DNA from: an uncultured Clostridia bacterium
Lineage (GTDB): Bacteria > Bacillota > Clostridia > Christensenellales > Borkfalkiaceae
Length of the DNA stretch: 49,432 bases
NCBI GenBank assembly: GCA_934796775.1
Contig: CAKVPH010000014.1
Span: 1 to 49,432 of the forward strand
Direction of reading: 5' to 3'
In this document: positions 40,001 to 48,020 of the stretch, piece after piece
Numbering within the stretch: the stretch's first letter is position 1
How the letters are laid out: the number at the start of each line of letters is the position of its first letter
Position numbers and translations under genes: made by a program
The notes under the pieces: generated by a model
Seen by the model: the letters and a program-made list of their open reading frames with translations, nothing else
What the model was told of the DNA's origin: nothing
Databases searched by the model: none

Positions 40001-41275
40001 AAATTCAAATCAGACGTCAATATCATATTAGAAAACCTCGGCGTAGCCGCGGCAAACGAAAACGGCTTTATAGACGTAACCGAGGCAAAGAGCAATATAA
40101 AACTCAACGTCAGCTATATAGGCGAATGTGCAATTAAAGCTGCCGAAAAAACAACCGGAAACGGAAACGCTGCATTTACAGTAAACGATATTACTTTTAC
40201 GTCCGCATTTCAAGATGCAACGCTTTCAATTTATGGCGGTACCGGTGCAGATGCAAAAGAAGGAAAAAATGGCTTTTTGGGCGGATTCTCAATAGATGCA
40301 AGTAGTTTAGTTATGGAGGGTAAAGGTAGTATTTACTTGTACGGCGGCAATGGCGGTACTGGCGGAATAGGTGCAAATGGAACGGCTGGTAAAAACGGCG
40401 CAGATAAAACGAAAGGCGATGGTGGAAATGGAACGAATGGAACAAATGGAAAAGCAGGGTATTCCGGTGGTGCCGGAGGAAAAGCTTTGGTCGAAACCGT
40501 TAATTTGGTTGTAAATGACGTAAAATTGACGCTTGTCGGTGGTAACGGCGGCCAAGGCGGTAAAGGCGGCAAAGGCGGAAACGGCGGCAAAGGCGGAAAC
40601 GGTGGCAAAGGCGGTAACGGCGGTAATGGCGGCAAAGGCGGTAATGGCGGTGCCGCAGGTGTCGGTGGACTTGGTGCTAAAGACAATATAAGTTTAACAC
40701 AACACAATATAACTATTATACAAGGAAAAAATGGTTTTTATGGTTCGCTTGGTTATGCCGGAGTAGGAGGAGGTTATGGAACTACTTCAGATAGTAAAAA
40801 AGAAAATGGAAAAAGCGGAATGTATGGTTATGGTACAGTTTGCGAATTTGATGGCGAAAGCTCACATTACTTAGTTGTAAGATCAAGTGGTGTATCCTGG
40901 CATCAAGCACAAGCTATTTCGCTGCGAGAAGGCGGACATTTGGTTACAATTACAAGTAAAGAAGAAAATGACCTAATATTTGGAAAGTTAACCTATTATG
41001 TACTCGCAGGCTTTTGGCAAGTAATAAAATATGACATAAGCGAATTATGGATAGGAGCAACAGATGAAAAGGTAGAGGGACAATTTACTTGGGTAACGGG
41101 CGAAGAGTTTGATTATAATAACTGGAATAGCGGTGAACCTAATAATCAAAATGATGAAGATTACGTTGGATTGTATATAAAAGCTGTTGGTTTATTTAAA
41201 TATGAAGCTGTTTGGAACGATTACAAAGGCGATTCTCCGAACATAAACGGTTACATTATCGAATATGATTTTTAA
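37094..41275 (+). CDS. giant surface lipoprotein with MACPF domain, Gly-rich array and C-type lectin domain
   Basis: A 1393-aa protein; ATG follows AGGAGGAG. Lipobox LSAC, Cys 23. Order of parts: InlB-like repeat (about 28-97); Cys/His module with CSCG and CEIC (about 102-160); second InlB-like repeat (about 240-300, VTFDANGGT); two MBG-like repeats (about 307-465); linker (about 470-565); MACPF domain (about 570-870) with signature YGTHAILGVTTG (about 730); beta-rich region (about 890-1045); Gly-rich part (about 1047-1242) with a GGKGGNGG run; and a C-type lectin domain (about 1249-1393) with WIGATD, GEPNN and WND. MACPF proteins assemble into pores; here the lectin domain would choose a glycan target. 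In vertebrate lectins the EPN motif is tied to mannose-type sugars. The tail of the MACPF part and the lectin part are more A/T-rich than the N-terminus. Toxin or antagonism function is inference. Confidence 0.85.
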   Translation: MAKKLAKATLLICVLACLILSACNHKILFSLYFRVDDEVYAVINTAGKEIISVPKDPVKDDMIFDGWYWDKNVWEKPFTANSLLDAPLTSNMSVYAKFKEKAHECEFSSEWKSDENKHWHECSCGKKDGEEEHFWSEWAVKTPATVDSKEVQERTCEICKRAEQREVERYAKYTTEYYLQNLENDEYTLEESSSLFGVIGSTVKAEIKKYPHFSAEKNEVTGIVSGADDTVIKVYYKRDVYTVTFDANGGTLKSGTEVQRVKYQGSAIAPEYTRYGYVFNGFDGYYENVDKDITVRAKWGDVQKQNYDMSGVKFESKSVVFSGESHSIFISGKLPDGVTVEYINNAKINAGTYTVTAKFTGDSVYYNPIPDKNATLIINKAEYDMSAVSFSDSEKIYSGERFSIKIGGTLPAGVSVKYFNVDGGVFAGKTDRGDYPITARFYGDAENYKTIPDMTAILSILPKKLDAPVIKEVKYDAVYWTKVENAESYIVRVNDDYTFSTRSNQCDLSKLKNEAGESLEIIRDSSGNIKPVKIEVMAKAGGNFESSNYSAVHEEYYYIPESNDSQKATLSTYGIGYGYNVIENDSLNFSGTSQDSVFNLAKLLSVCEFTKTMPSNKNEGKSYSYTSVDEFMSNISMAYEYGASIESPFIGGVKSELSANVGFKYKDYIYNSTFDYVASVSSYTYALKQFYSEEMLSKCLSIAFLKDIRREIGSNTYGMDDNALFEYLYNHYGTHAILGVTTGAEYVARCTVSTNKRDVAAKFAMGFKASANSASTFEDLVKANFNVSFSGNEQIEWHGEETNSAFSAYYKGSVGGLTSDLNSVSSAVKTWSEKINTDNAIATGFSKNGAISLISLIGFYDAGLAIKYDEFIQKKYDETCNEIYGLYNNKTINIPVTMENSDGKNVLSIDLSSFQGNDNIKNAKYPGFINGVFNIYPIMRGKNIDAVKIIGDYKNNKGIIDGFSLKISDKFKSDVNIILENLGVAAANENGFIDVTEAKSNIKLNVSYIGECAIKAAEKTTGNGNAAFTVNDITFTSAFQDATLSIYGGTGADAKEGKNGFLGGFSIDASSLVMEGKGSIYLYGGNGGTGGIGANGTAGKNGADKTKGDGGNGTNGTNGKAGYSGGAGGKALVETVNLVVNDVKLTLVGGNGGQGGKGGKGGNGGKGGNGGKGGNGGNGGKGGNGGAAGVGGLGAKDNISLTQHNITIIQGKNGFYGSLGYAGVGGGYGTTSDSKKENGKSGMYGYGTVCEFDGESSHYLVVRSSGVSWHQAQAISLREGGHLVTITSKEENDLIFGKLTYYVLAGFWQVIKYDISELWIGATDEKVEGQFTWVTGEEFDYNNWNSGEPNNQNDEDYVGLYIKAVGLFKYEAVWNDYKGDSPNINGYIIEYDF
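40540..40665 (+). repeat. GGN-coding minisatellite in the lipoprotein gene
   Basis: Tandem 9-bp units of the type GGCGGTAAA / GGCGGAAAC, coding G-G-K / G-G-N. Such arrays can change length by slippage without shifting the frame. Confidence 0.85.
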
Positions 41276-41289
41276 TCTTAAATCACGTA

Positions 41290-41323
41290 CAGGCGAGGAA
41301 AAATAACCTCGCCTGTTTTTTAT
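41290..41323 (+). terminator. Rho-independent terminator
   Basis: CAGGCGAGG (41290-41298) pairs with CCTCGCCTG (41307-41315), followed by TTTTTTAT. It ends the MACPF-lectin gene. Confidence 0.92.
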
Positions 41324-41399
41324 CACCAACAAGCAATTACAAAAAACAATTATCAAAAAAAGCATAGTATCGGGCGATTCGGCGCAAAATATAAGCGGA

Positions 41400-42515
41400 A
41401 TGAAAAAATTTTTTAATTCGGGCGCTTTTTGCCTGAAACAAAAATTGATTATTTTTTGCGCCGCTTTTTTGTGCGTGTTTTGCCTTTGCCCCGGCGTTTT
41501 AAATGTTAAAGCGGATAATTTTTGCTTTAAAATTTACGCGCTCGGCAAGGAATACAGGTTCTTTTCGCCCGAATTACATATTTCGGACGGAGAATTATCG
41601 CTTTTGGATATAGATAATATCGTAAATACGATATATCTCGATACCTTCACGCGCCCCCAAAACGCCGAAATATTTTTTTCGCCCGATACGCAGAATAAAT
41701 TCACTTTTAAGTCGGAAAAGTCCGGCGTTTGCATTGACGAAAATCTTTTAAAAAAGCAAATCGAATATGCTTTATCTGTCGGAAGTCACGCCGTAAAAGC
41801 AAAGTCTTGCGTTTTAAGCCCGCAAATTACCGTGCAAAATTTAAAGGCGCAAACTTTTTTGCGGTCGAGCTTTTCCACGTTTTACGGATATTCTTCGGCA
41901 GGGCGCAAGCACAATATCGCGCTCGCGGCTAAAAGTTTGTCCGGAACGGTATTGCACCCCGACGAGGTTTTTTCGTTTAATCAAAAAGTCGGTTTAAGAA
42001 CGGAAGAAAACGGCTATAAACCCGCGCCCGTAATATTAAACGGCGAGTTTACCGAAGGCGTTGGCGGCGGAGTGTGCCAGGTTTCAACCACGCTTTATAA
42101 CGCCGCGTTAAAAGCCGGGCTTGAAATAATCGAAAGTCACCGCCATTCGCTTGCAGTAGGCTACGTTTCGCCGTCGTTCGATGCTATGGTGAGCGATAAC
42201 GCCTGCGATTTGCGCTTTAAAAACGTTAGCGGAGAAAACGTATATTTGCAGGCTACCTGCGACGGGCAAACGCTGACAATAAGCTTTTACGGGATAGAAC
42301 GCACGCGCGAGTATAAGCTCGTTTCGGTGGTGAACGAGGTTATTAAAGCAGACGAAAAGCACGTTTCAAAGAACAGCGGTTTAAAGCCCGTAACCAAAAA
42401 AGACGGGCTTAAAAGTTCGGGATATTTATACGTTTACTTTAAAGGCAAACTTGAAAGTGTGCTTTTATTAAGAGAAGACGTTTATAAAGCGGTTGACGGA
42501 GTAGTGTTGGAATAA
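41400..42515 (+). CDS. VanW family protein
   Basis: A 371-aa protein with an N-terminal signal or anchor segment (about residues 16-38). The VanW domain runs about 140-300, with FSTFYGYSSAGRKHNIALAA, GTVLHPDEVFSFNQKVG, GEFTEGVGGGVCQVSTTLYNAAL and SHRHS, all typical. VanW proteins are widespread in Bacillota and thought to work at the cell wall; the name comes from a vancomycin-resistance cluster and does not itself mean resistance. No van genes are nearby. Weak ribosome site (AAGCGGA). Confidence 0.9.
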   Translation: MKKFFNSGAFCLKQKLIIFCAAFLCVFCLCPGVLNVKADNFCFKIYALGKEYRFFSPELHISDGELSLLDIDNIVNTIYLDTFTRPQNAEIFFSPDTQNKFTFKSEKSGVCIDENLLKKQIEYALSVGSHAVKAKSCVLSPQITVQNLKAQTFLRSSFSTFYGYSSAGRKHNIALAAKSLSGTVLHPDEVFSFNQKVGLRTEENGYKPAPVILNGEFTEGVGGGVCQVSTTLYNAALKAGLEIIESHRHSLAVGYVSPSFDAMVSDNACDLRFKNVSGENVYLQATCDGQTLTISFYGIERTREYKLVSVVNEVIKADEKHVSKNSGLKPVTKKDGLKSSGYLYVYFKGKLESVLLLREDVYKAVDGVVLE

Positions 42516-42547
42516 AACATTTTATAACAGAATAATTATAATTTAAG

Positions 42548-42587
42548 CGGAAAATTAGCGTGTAAAAATGCGAATTTTCCGTTTTTT
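42548..42587 (+). terminator. Rho-independent terminator after vanW
   Basis: CGGAAAATT (42548-42556) pairs with AATTTTCCG (42573-42581), followed by TTTTTT. The rest of the 296-bp gap to fakA holds its promoter and nothing else I can identify. Confidence 0.8.
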
Positions 42588-42642
42588 CAATAATAATTGA
42601 ATTGTCTGCGCATGGTAAAACGCCGAATTTGCGGTGTAAAGG

Positions 42643-42671
42643 TTGACTAAATTTTAGCTATGCAATATAAT
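42643..42671 (+). promoter_or_regulatory. promoter of fakA
   Basis: TTGACT (42643-42648), 17-bp spacer, TATAAT (42666-42671). The leader to the start codon is about 135 nt. Confidence 0.75.
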
Positions 42672-42811
42672 CAAAAAGGTAAAACAAAATGGGCGTAATA
42701 TGCGCGTTTTTAGTTTTCGTGCCGTCCGGCGCGGGTTTTTAAAAGAAACGCTTGCGTTAACGATGAATTTACAAAAATAAATCAGACTATTCTTTTTGAA
42801 GGAGATATTTA

Positions 42812-44497
42812 ATGGATAATACCTCTATAGGGGGAAAGGAGTTTTCCGAAATGCTTTTGTGCGGCGCAAAAAATCTGGCTTTGCACCGCGTTGAAGTAAA
42901 CGATTTAAACGTCTTTCCCATTCCCGACGGCGATACCGGCGATAATATGCTTATGACTTTTTCGTCCGGTGCAGACGCCGCGGCTACAGCGTCTTCCGAC
43001 TTAGGTTCGGCTGCTCAGGCGGCTTCGTCCGGCATGCTTTTGGGCGCGCGCGGCAATTCGGGCGTAATACTATCGCGTATTTTTGCAGGGCTTACCCGTG
43101 AACTTTACGGACTTAAAACCGCAACGCTTTCAGATATAAAACGCGGAATGAATAGCGGCGTAAAGGAAGCATATCAAGCGGTTTCAAAACCGGTTGAAGG
43201 TACGATTTTAACCGTTTTAAAGGACGCTGTAAATTACGGCGAAACATTCGATAACGGTACTATAGCCGCATATTTTAAAAGTTTAACCAAGGAAATGGCG
43301 CGCTCGCTTGAAAAAACGCCCGAGCTTTTGTCCGTGCTTATGGATGCGGGCGTGGTAGACAGCGGCGGCGCAGGACTTTTGTACATATTCGAAGGTATGA
43401 AAAACTACCTTACGGGCGAAATCGTTTATAGTAACGATACAGATGAAAGCGCGGCAACCGAAGGACATTTTGCCGACGTACACGCCAAAAACACTCACGT
43501 TGATTTTTCGCTTTTTACGGCAGACACGGTTTTGGAATTCGGATACTGTACCGAGTTTATTTTAAGATTGCAGAATTTTAAAACGGATATTTCCGCGTTT
43601 GACGTAAATGCTTTTATAAAAAAACTTGAAGATATGGGCGGCGAATCGATAGTGGCTTTTAAAGAAGACAGCATTTTAAAAGTACACGTTCACACAAAAA
43701 CGCCGGGCAACGTATTTAATCTTGCGCAAAATTACGGCGAGTTTTTAACGCTTAAAGTCGAAAATATGACTTTTCAGAACAGCGAAGCGTTAAACCGCGG
43801 TAACAATGCGCAAACGGTACTAAAAAACAAGCGCAAGAAAAAAGACGGCTTTGTAGTGGTTGCTTCGGGCGAAGGAATCGTCCGCGAGTTTTACGCGCTG
43901 GGCGCAGACGCGGTAGTAGAAGGCGGGCAGAGCATGAACCCTTCCGCTCAGGATTTTATTGCGGCTTTCTATAAAGCCAACGCAAGGCGCATTTTTGTGT
44001 TCCCTAACAATTCAAACGTGATATTAACCGCAAAACAGGCGGCAAACTTGTATAATGAAAGCGAAATTGTTGTAATAGAAAGCAAGTCGGTGGGCGAATG
44101 TTATGCCGCGCTGTCGCTTATGCAAACTTCTGGCGATAGCGAGAGCATAAAAAGCGAAACCGAGCAGATTATATCTGAAATTGTTACCGCATATGTTTCG
44201 CCTGCCAGCCGCAACGCGGATATAAGCGGCGTTGAAGTTAAGCAAGGCGATTATATAGGTTTTGTCGGCAATGACGTGTACTGCGATTTTACAAGCCGCG
44301 ATATGGCTGCCCGCACGCTTATTTCAAGGCTTTCGGTTGACGACTACGGCGTACTTATTATTTTTTACGGCGGAGAAGTGCCTTTTGACGAAGCCGAAAA
44401 ACTAAGAACCGATATTGCAAAAAGCCATAAAAATCTCGAAGTTATTCTGCTTTGCGGCGGTCAGCCTGTTTACGACTATATGTTTGTGCTTGAATAA
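42812..44497 (+). CDS. fakA: fatty acid kinase FakA (DAK2/DegV-associated)
   Basis: Phosphorylates fatty acids held by a FakB protein, giving acyl-phosphate for phospholipid synthesis (PlsX/PlsY route). The N-terminal DhaL/DAK2 kinase domain has NVFPIPDGDTGDNML (about residues 30-44) and GARGNSGVILSRI (about 76-88). A middle region with HVHTKTPG (about 297) and a C-terminal DegV-like part (about 330-561) follow. Length of 561 aa is typical of YloV/FakA. A strong AAGGAG precedes the ATG. fakB follows after 165 bp and plsX and acpP lie further downstream. Confidence 0.92.
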   Translation: MDNTSIGGKEFSEMLLCGAKNLALHRVEVNDLNVFPIPDGDTGDNMLMTFSSGADAAATASSDLGSAAQAASSGMLLGARGNSGVILSRIFAGLTRELYGLKTATLSDIKRGMNSGVKEAYQAVSKPVEGTILTVLKDAVNYGETFDNGTIAAYFKSLTKEMARSLEKTPELLSVLMDAGVVDSGGAGLLYIFEGMKNYLTGEIVYSNDTDESAATEGHFADVHAKNTHVDFSLFTADTVLEFGYCTEFILRLQNFKTDISAFDVNAFIKKLEDMGGESIVAFKEDSILKVHVHTKTPGNVFNLAQNYGEFLTLKVENMTFQNSEALNRGNNAQTVLKNKRKKKDGFVVVASGEGIVREFYALGADAVVEGGQSMNPSAQDFIAAFYKANARRIFVFPNNSNVILTAKQAANLYNESEIVVIESKSVGECYAALSLMQTSGDSESIKSETEQIISEIVTAYVSPASRNADISGVEVKQGDYIGFVGNDVYCDFTSRDMAARTLISRLSVDDYGVLIIFYGGEVPFDEAEKLRTDIAKSHKNLEVILLCGGQPVYDYMFVLE

Positions 44498-44662
44498 ATC
44501 GGGTTTAAATAAAATAAGTCTGAACAAAGCAAAAAAATAATTTTAATAAAAACTTGAATTAAAAATTGCCCGTGTAGCGAAATTTTTGCATTGTAGTTTT
44601 TGATAACAGTAAAATACTCGTTAAGCACTCGGGCGTAAAAACAAAAAATAAAGGGACTTAAT

Positions 44663-45532
44663 ATGTTGACGTTATTTACAGATACCGATACCGATGTAAC
44701 GCCGGAAGTTGCCGCGCGTTACGGTTATAAACTCATAAGCATGCCGTATTTTTTAAACGGCGAAACGGTTTTTCCGTACGAAACGGATAAAACCCCCGAT
44801 CTGCATGCGTTTTACGACGGACTTCGCGGCGGCAATCTTCCCACAACGGGCGGTTTGAGCGAAGAAAAATACAAGCAGTATTTCCGCCCCGAGTTTGAAA
44901 AGGGCAACGATATTTTATACGTTCATTTTTCCGCTGCAATGACCTGTACGTTCGACGCCATGAATAATGCGCTTGCCGAGCTTAAAAAGGAGTTTCCAGA
45001 AAGGAAATTTTACTCGGTAGATACTAAAGGAATAACCATTATAAGCTATAATATCGCGTGTGAGATAGGCGATATGTATTTATCGGGCGCAACAGCCGAG
45101 CAGATAGTTGCTTGGGCGAATACCGAATCAGACAAATTTTCGCAATACTTTTTTGCCGACGACTTAAAGTTTTTTAAGCGTAGCGGCAGAGTGGGCGGTT
45201 TTTCTGCCATAATGGGTAATCTTATAGGCGTAAGACCTATTATTTATATGAGTCCCGAGGGCAAAATGGAAAGCTTATCCAAAGAGCGCGGCAGGGCAAG
45301 GGCGTTAAACCGTCTGATTTCGTATATGGAAGAGCTTGGCGAGGACGTTGATAAACACCGCGTTATAATCGGGCATACCGACGCACCCGAGCTTGCAGCC
45401 GAACTTAAAACAATGGTAACCGAAAAATTCGGCGAAAATCTTAATATCGAAATAGTTTGCACTAATCCTACCGCCGGCAGCCACTGCGGGCCTAACGGTG
45501 TGGGCGTAAGTTTCCACAGCAAACACAGATAA
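44663..45532 (+). CDS. fakB: DegV family fatty-acid-binding protein (FakB)
   Basis: Binds a fatty acid and presents it to FakA for phosphorylation. A 289-aa DegV fold: DTDTDVTPEVAARYGYKLISMPY at the N-terminus; LPTTGGLSEEKY (about residues 58-69), matching the usual PTTSQPS region; and FFKRSGRVGGFSAIMGNLIGVRPI (about 172-195). The C-terminal TNPTAGSHCGPNGVGVSF (about 266-283) has the conserved H-x-GPG-like motif altered to H-C-G-P-N-G. The ATG follows AGGGA. TTGCAT (44586-44591), an 18-bp spacer and TAAAAT (44610-44615) form a weak promoter candidate. The adjacent fakA makes FakB the likely role. Confidence 0.88.
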   Translation: MLTLFTDTDTDVTPEVAARYGYKLISMPYFLNGETVFPYETDKTPDLHAFYDGLRGGNLPTTGGLSEEKYKQYFRPEFEKGNDILYVHFSAAMTCTFDAMNNALAELKKEFPERKFYSVDTKGITIISYNIACEIGDMYLSGATAEQIVAWANTESDKFSQYFFADDLKFFKRSGRVGGFSAIMGNLIGVRPIIYMSPEGKMESLSKERGRARALNRLISYMEELGEDVDKHRVIIGHTDAPELAAELKTMVTEKFGENLNIEIVCTNPTAGSHCGPNGVGVSFHSKHR

Positions 45533-45640
45533 CTCGCAATTTATCTTGCGTATTTTATCCGCTTAGTTTTTTGCTTTTAACAAATCGTTTTATATATTTG
45601 CCACATGCAAAAAATTAAAAACGAACAGCAAAAAAATTGC

Positions 45641-45657
45641 CCTATAAGTCGATTATC
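45641..45657 (+). repeat. dispersed 17-bp motif copy in a leader
   Basis: CCTATAAGTCGATTATC, preceded by AAAAAATTG; it ends 9 bp before the next start codon and abuts its GAGG ribosome site. Confidence 0.7.
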
Positions 45658-45666
45658 GAGGTTTTT

Positions 45667-46791
45667 ATGATTCAAATCGTACCCGTAAAAACAAAAAAAG
45701 AACAAAAGGAATTTATCTGTTTTCCGCTTGAGCTTTATAAAAATAATCCGTATTTTGTACCGCCGCTTTATGCGGACGAAAAAAAGATGTTCAAAAAGGA
45801 TTTTGTGTATAACGATACCTGCGAGTTTGCGTGCTTTCTTGCAAAAGATCAAGGCAAAACAGTCGGACGTATTCAGGCTGTTTTGTCGCGCCCGTCAAAC
45901 AAAAAAACGGGCGAAAAGCGCATTCGCTTTACAAGGTTTGACTGTATTAAAAACGAAGAAGTTGCCCGCGCGCTTTTTAATGCGGTTGAAAATTTTGCGA
46001 TTTCCCGCGGAATGGATACCGTTTGCGGTCCGCTCGGGTTTTCCGACCTTGAAAGGGAAGGGCTTTTAATAGAAGGGTTTAACGAACTTTCCACTTTTGA
46101 AGAGCAGTATAACTTTGAGTATTACGGCGAATTGATAGAAAATTTGGGGTACAATAAGGAAGTTGACTGGACGGAATCTAAAATTTTTGCACCCAAAGAT
46201 GGCGAAGCCGAAATGCAGAAAATGGCGGATTTCGTTATGAAACGTTATAATCTGCATATAGGAAAGGCCAAAAACGTAAACGATTTTTTAAATAAATATG
46301 CAGACGCATTCTTTAATCTTCTGGATATTTCTTACGAAAATCTTTACGGAACCGTGCCTTTTACCGACGGAATGAAAAAGATTATGATCGACAATTTCAA
46401 GCTCATAATCGACCTTAAGCACGTTGTAGTTATTTTAAACGAAAAAGAAGAGCTTGTGTGTCTGGGTATTTGTTTTCCGTCGCTTGCAAAAGCCGTTCAA
46501 AAATCGGGCGGCAGGCTTACTCCCGCCGCTATTATAAGGGTGTTAAAAGCTATAAAGAACCCCGAAATTATCGATTTAGGGCTTATTGCCGTTCACCCCG
46601 ATTATTTAAACCGCGGAGTTACCGCAATTATATCCGCCGAACTTATAAAAATGCTGAAAAGCGGCAACGTAAAGTATGCCGAAACTAATTTGAACCTTGA
46701 AAATAATTTTGCAATTTTAAACCAGTGGAAGCGTTTTGACAGCGTTACCCATAAGCGCAGAAGAGCTTACGTCAAGCGTTTAAACGGCTGA
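45667..46791 (+). CDS. GNAT-like N-acyltransferase family protein of unknown substrate
   Basis: ATG at 45667 has GAGG (45658-45661) six bases upstream and is preferred to the ATG at 45637. The 374-aa protein begins IQIVPVKTKKEQKEFICFPLELYKNNPYFVPPL, the start of a family of large GNAT-like proteins. Other features are CGPLGFSDLEREGLLIEGF (about residues 119-137) and IDLGLIAVHPDYLNRGVTAIISAELIKML (about 306-334), which resembles the acyl-CoA-binding strand and helix of GNAT enzymes. No membrane segment. Substrate unknown; its place between fakB and plsX may hint at lipid metabolism. Confidence 0.72.
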   Translation: MIQIVPVKTKKEQKEFICFPLELYKNNPYFVPPLYADEKKMFKKDFVYNDTCEFACFLAKDQGKTVGRIQAVLSRPSNKKTGEKRIRFTRFDCIKNEEVARALFNAVENFAISRGMDTVCGPLGFSDLEREGLLIEGFNELSTFEEQYNFEYYGELIENLGYNKEVDWTESKIFAPKDGEAEMQKMADFVMKRYNLHIGKAKNVNDFLNKYADAFFNLLDISYENLYGTVPFTDGMKKIMIDNFKLIIDLKHVVVILNEKEELVCLGICFPSLAKAVQKSGGRLTPAAIIRVLKAIKNPEIIDLGLIAVHPDYLNRGVTAIISAELIKMLKSGNVKYAETNLNLENNFAILNQWKRFDSVTHKRRRAYVKRLNG

Positions 46792-46813
46792 GCTTTCGTA
46801 CGCTTTTGCTTTG

Positions 46814-46857
46814 TTTTGCATGCCTTTGCGTTGAGTTTTGCATGCCTTTGCGTTGAG
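46814..46857. repeat. 22-bp tandem direct repeat, two copies plus a partial third
   Basis: Units 46814-46835 and 46836-46857 are identical; each begins TTTTGCATGCCTTTGCG. A partial third copy begins at 46858. It lies between the GNAT-like gene and plsX. Confidence 0.85.
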
Positions 46858-46912
46858 TTTTGCGTTCGCTTTTACTCGTTTAATATTTTGTAAAGGTTTT
46901 TAGGAGAAAAAT

Positions 46913-47929
46913 ATGATAAAAATCGCAATAGATTGTCTGGGCGGAGATAAAAGCCCCGACGCTAACATAAAAGGCGCGCTTTCCGCGCTTAAAAATCACT
47001 CTGATTTATCAGTGCTTTTGTTTGGGGACCAAGCCGTTTTAAACGAAAAGTTAAAGTCGGAAACTTACGATAAATCGCGCGTTGAAATAGTTCATGCGCC
47101 CGAAGTCGTTACCGGCGACGATAAACCTATAGACGCTTTCAGGCTGAAAAAACAATCTTCTATGATAAGCGCGATTTCGCGTCTGAGGGAAGATGAAAGC
47201 GTTTCGGCTTTGGTTTCAAGCGGTTCAACCGCGGTGCTGGTGGGTACGTCTATATTAAGAATCGGCAGAACGGAAGGTGTTCGCCGTCCTGCGTTTTGCC
47301 CCATTTTGCCAACCATGGCGGGCGGCGTTGTGGGCGTGTGCGACAGCGGCGCAAATCTTGATTGTTCGCCGCTTCAGCTCCATCAATACGCAATAATGGC
47401 AAGCGCGTATATGTCGGATATGTTCGGCATAAAAAATCCGCGCATTGCGCTTTTAAATATAGGAACCGAAGCCGAAAAAGGCGACGACCTGCGCCGTGAC
47501 GCTTACGAACTTTTATCTTCGGATAAATCTTTGAATTTTGTCGGTAATATGGAAAGCCGCGATTTGCTATCCGGTAAGTACGACGTTGTCGTTTGCGACG
47601 CGTTCTCGGGCAACGTGCTTATAAAAAGCACCGAAGGCACTGCGTTAGAACTGCTTAAAAAGATAAAAAAAGACATAATGAGCAGTTTTATAAACAAAAT
47701 AGGCGCGCTTTTCATGCGTAAAATGTTTATGCAGGAAAAGGAATTTATGAACTATCAGAATTACGGCGGCAGCGTGCTTTTAGGTCTTGAAAAAATCGTT
47801 GTAAAAGGACATGGCAGCAGCAGTGCGAAAGCTTTTGAAAAATGCGTGGAGCAGGCGTACCGTCTGGTGCAGACGGATTTAAACGAAAAAATTAAAACGG
47901 GCATAGAAAAAAGCGACGCAAAAGCGTAA
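46913..47929 (+). CDS. plsX: phosphate acyltransferase PlsX
   Basis: Interconverts acyl-ACP and acyl-phosphate, feeding PlsY to make lysophosphatidate; peripheral membrane or cytoplasmic. It starts with KIAIDCLGGDKSPDANIKGAL (about residues 3-23), where family members have DAMGGD. Next come VTGDDKPIDAFRLKKQSSM (about 66-84), VSSGSTAVLVG (about 100-110), RPAFCPILPT (about 124), LLNIGTEAEKGDDL (about 181) and VVCDAFSGNVLIKSTEG (about 224), all typical. 338 aa, full length. AGGAG precedes the ATG. The acpP gene follows 91 bp later, the standard plsX-acpP neighbourhood. Confidence 0.95.
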   Translation: MIKIAIDCLGGDKSPDANIKGALSALKNHSDLSVLLFGDQAVLNEKLKSETYDKSRVEIVHAPEVVTGDDKPIDAFRLKKQSSMISAISRLREDESVSALVSSGSTAVLVGTSILRIGRTEGVRRPAFCPILPTMAGGVVGVCDSGANLDCSPLQLHQYAIMASAYMSDMFGIKNPRIALLNIGTEAEKGDDLRRDAYELLSSDKSLNFVGNMESRDLLSGKYDVVVCDAFSGNVLIKSTEGTALELLKKIKKDIMSSFINKIGALFMRKMFMQEKEFMNYQNYGGSVLLGLEKIVVKGHGSSSAKAFEKCVEQAYRLVQTDLNEKIKTGIEKSDAKA

Positions 47930-48020
47930 AACATTAGTTTAAACGCTGAATAGTTAAAATTTTTTTTAGCTGCACGTTTTGCAGTTAAACCGATTTATAT
48001 AAAAAAAAGAGGAAAATAAA

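Noticed and set aside
40540..40665. Possible CRISPR-like array
   Set aside because: Repeats are 9-bp contiguous coding units without spacers; no cas genes.
40333..40707. 124-residue proline-rich frame on the minus strand
   Set aside because: It is the mirror of the GGN-coding repeat of the MACPF-lectin gene (GGC/GCC gives Pro on the other strand) and has no ribosome site.
41400..42515. Vancomycin-resistance determinant
   Set aside because: VanW-domain proteins are common in Bacillota without resistance; no vanHAX or vanRS genes nearby.
45728..46069. 113-residue plus-strand frame in the GNAT-like gene
   Set aside because: Alternative frame of a well-supported gene, with a Lys/Arg/Cys-rich shadow composition.
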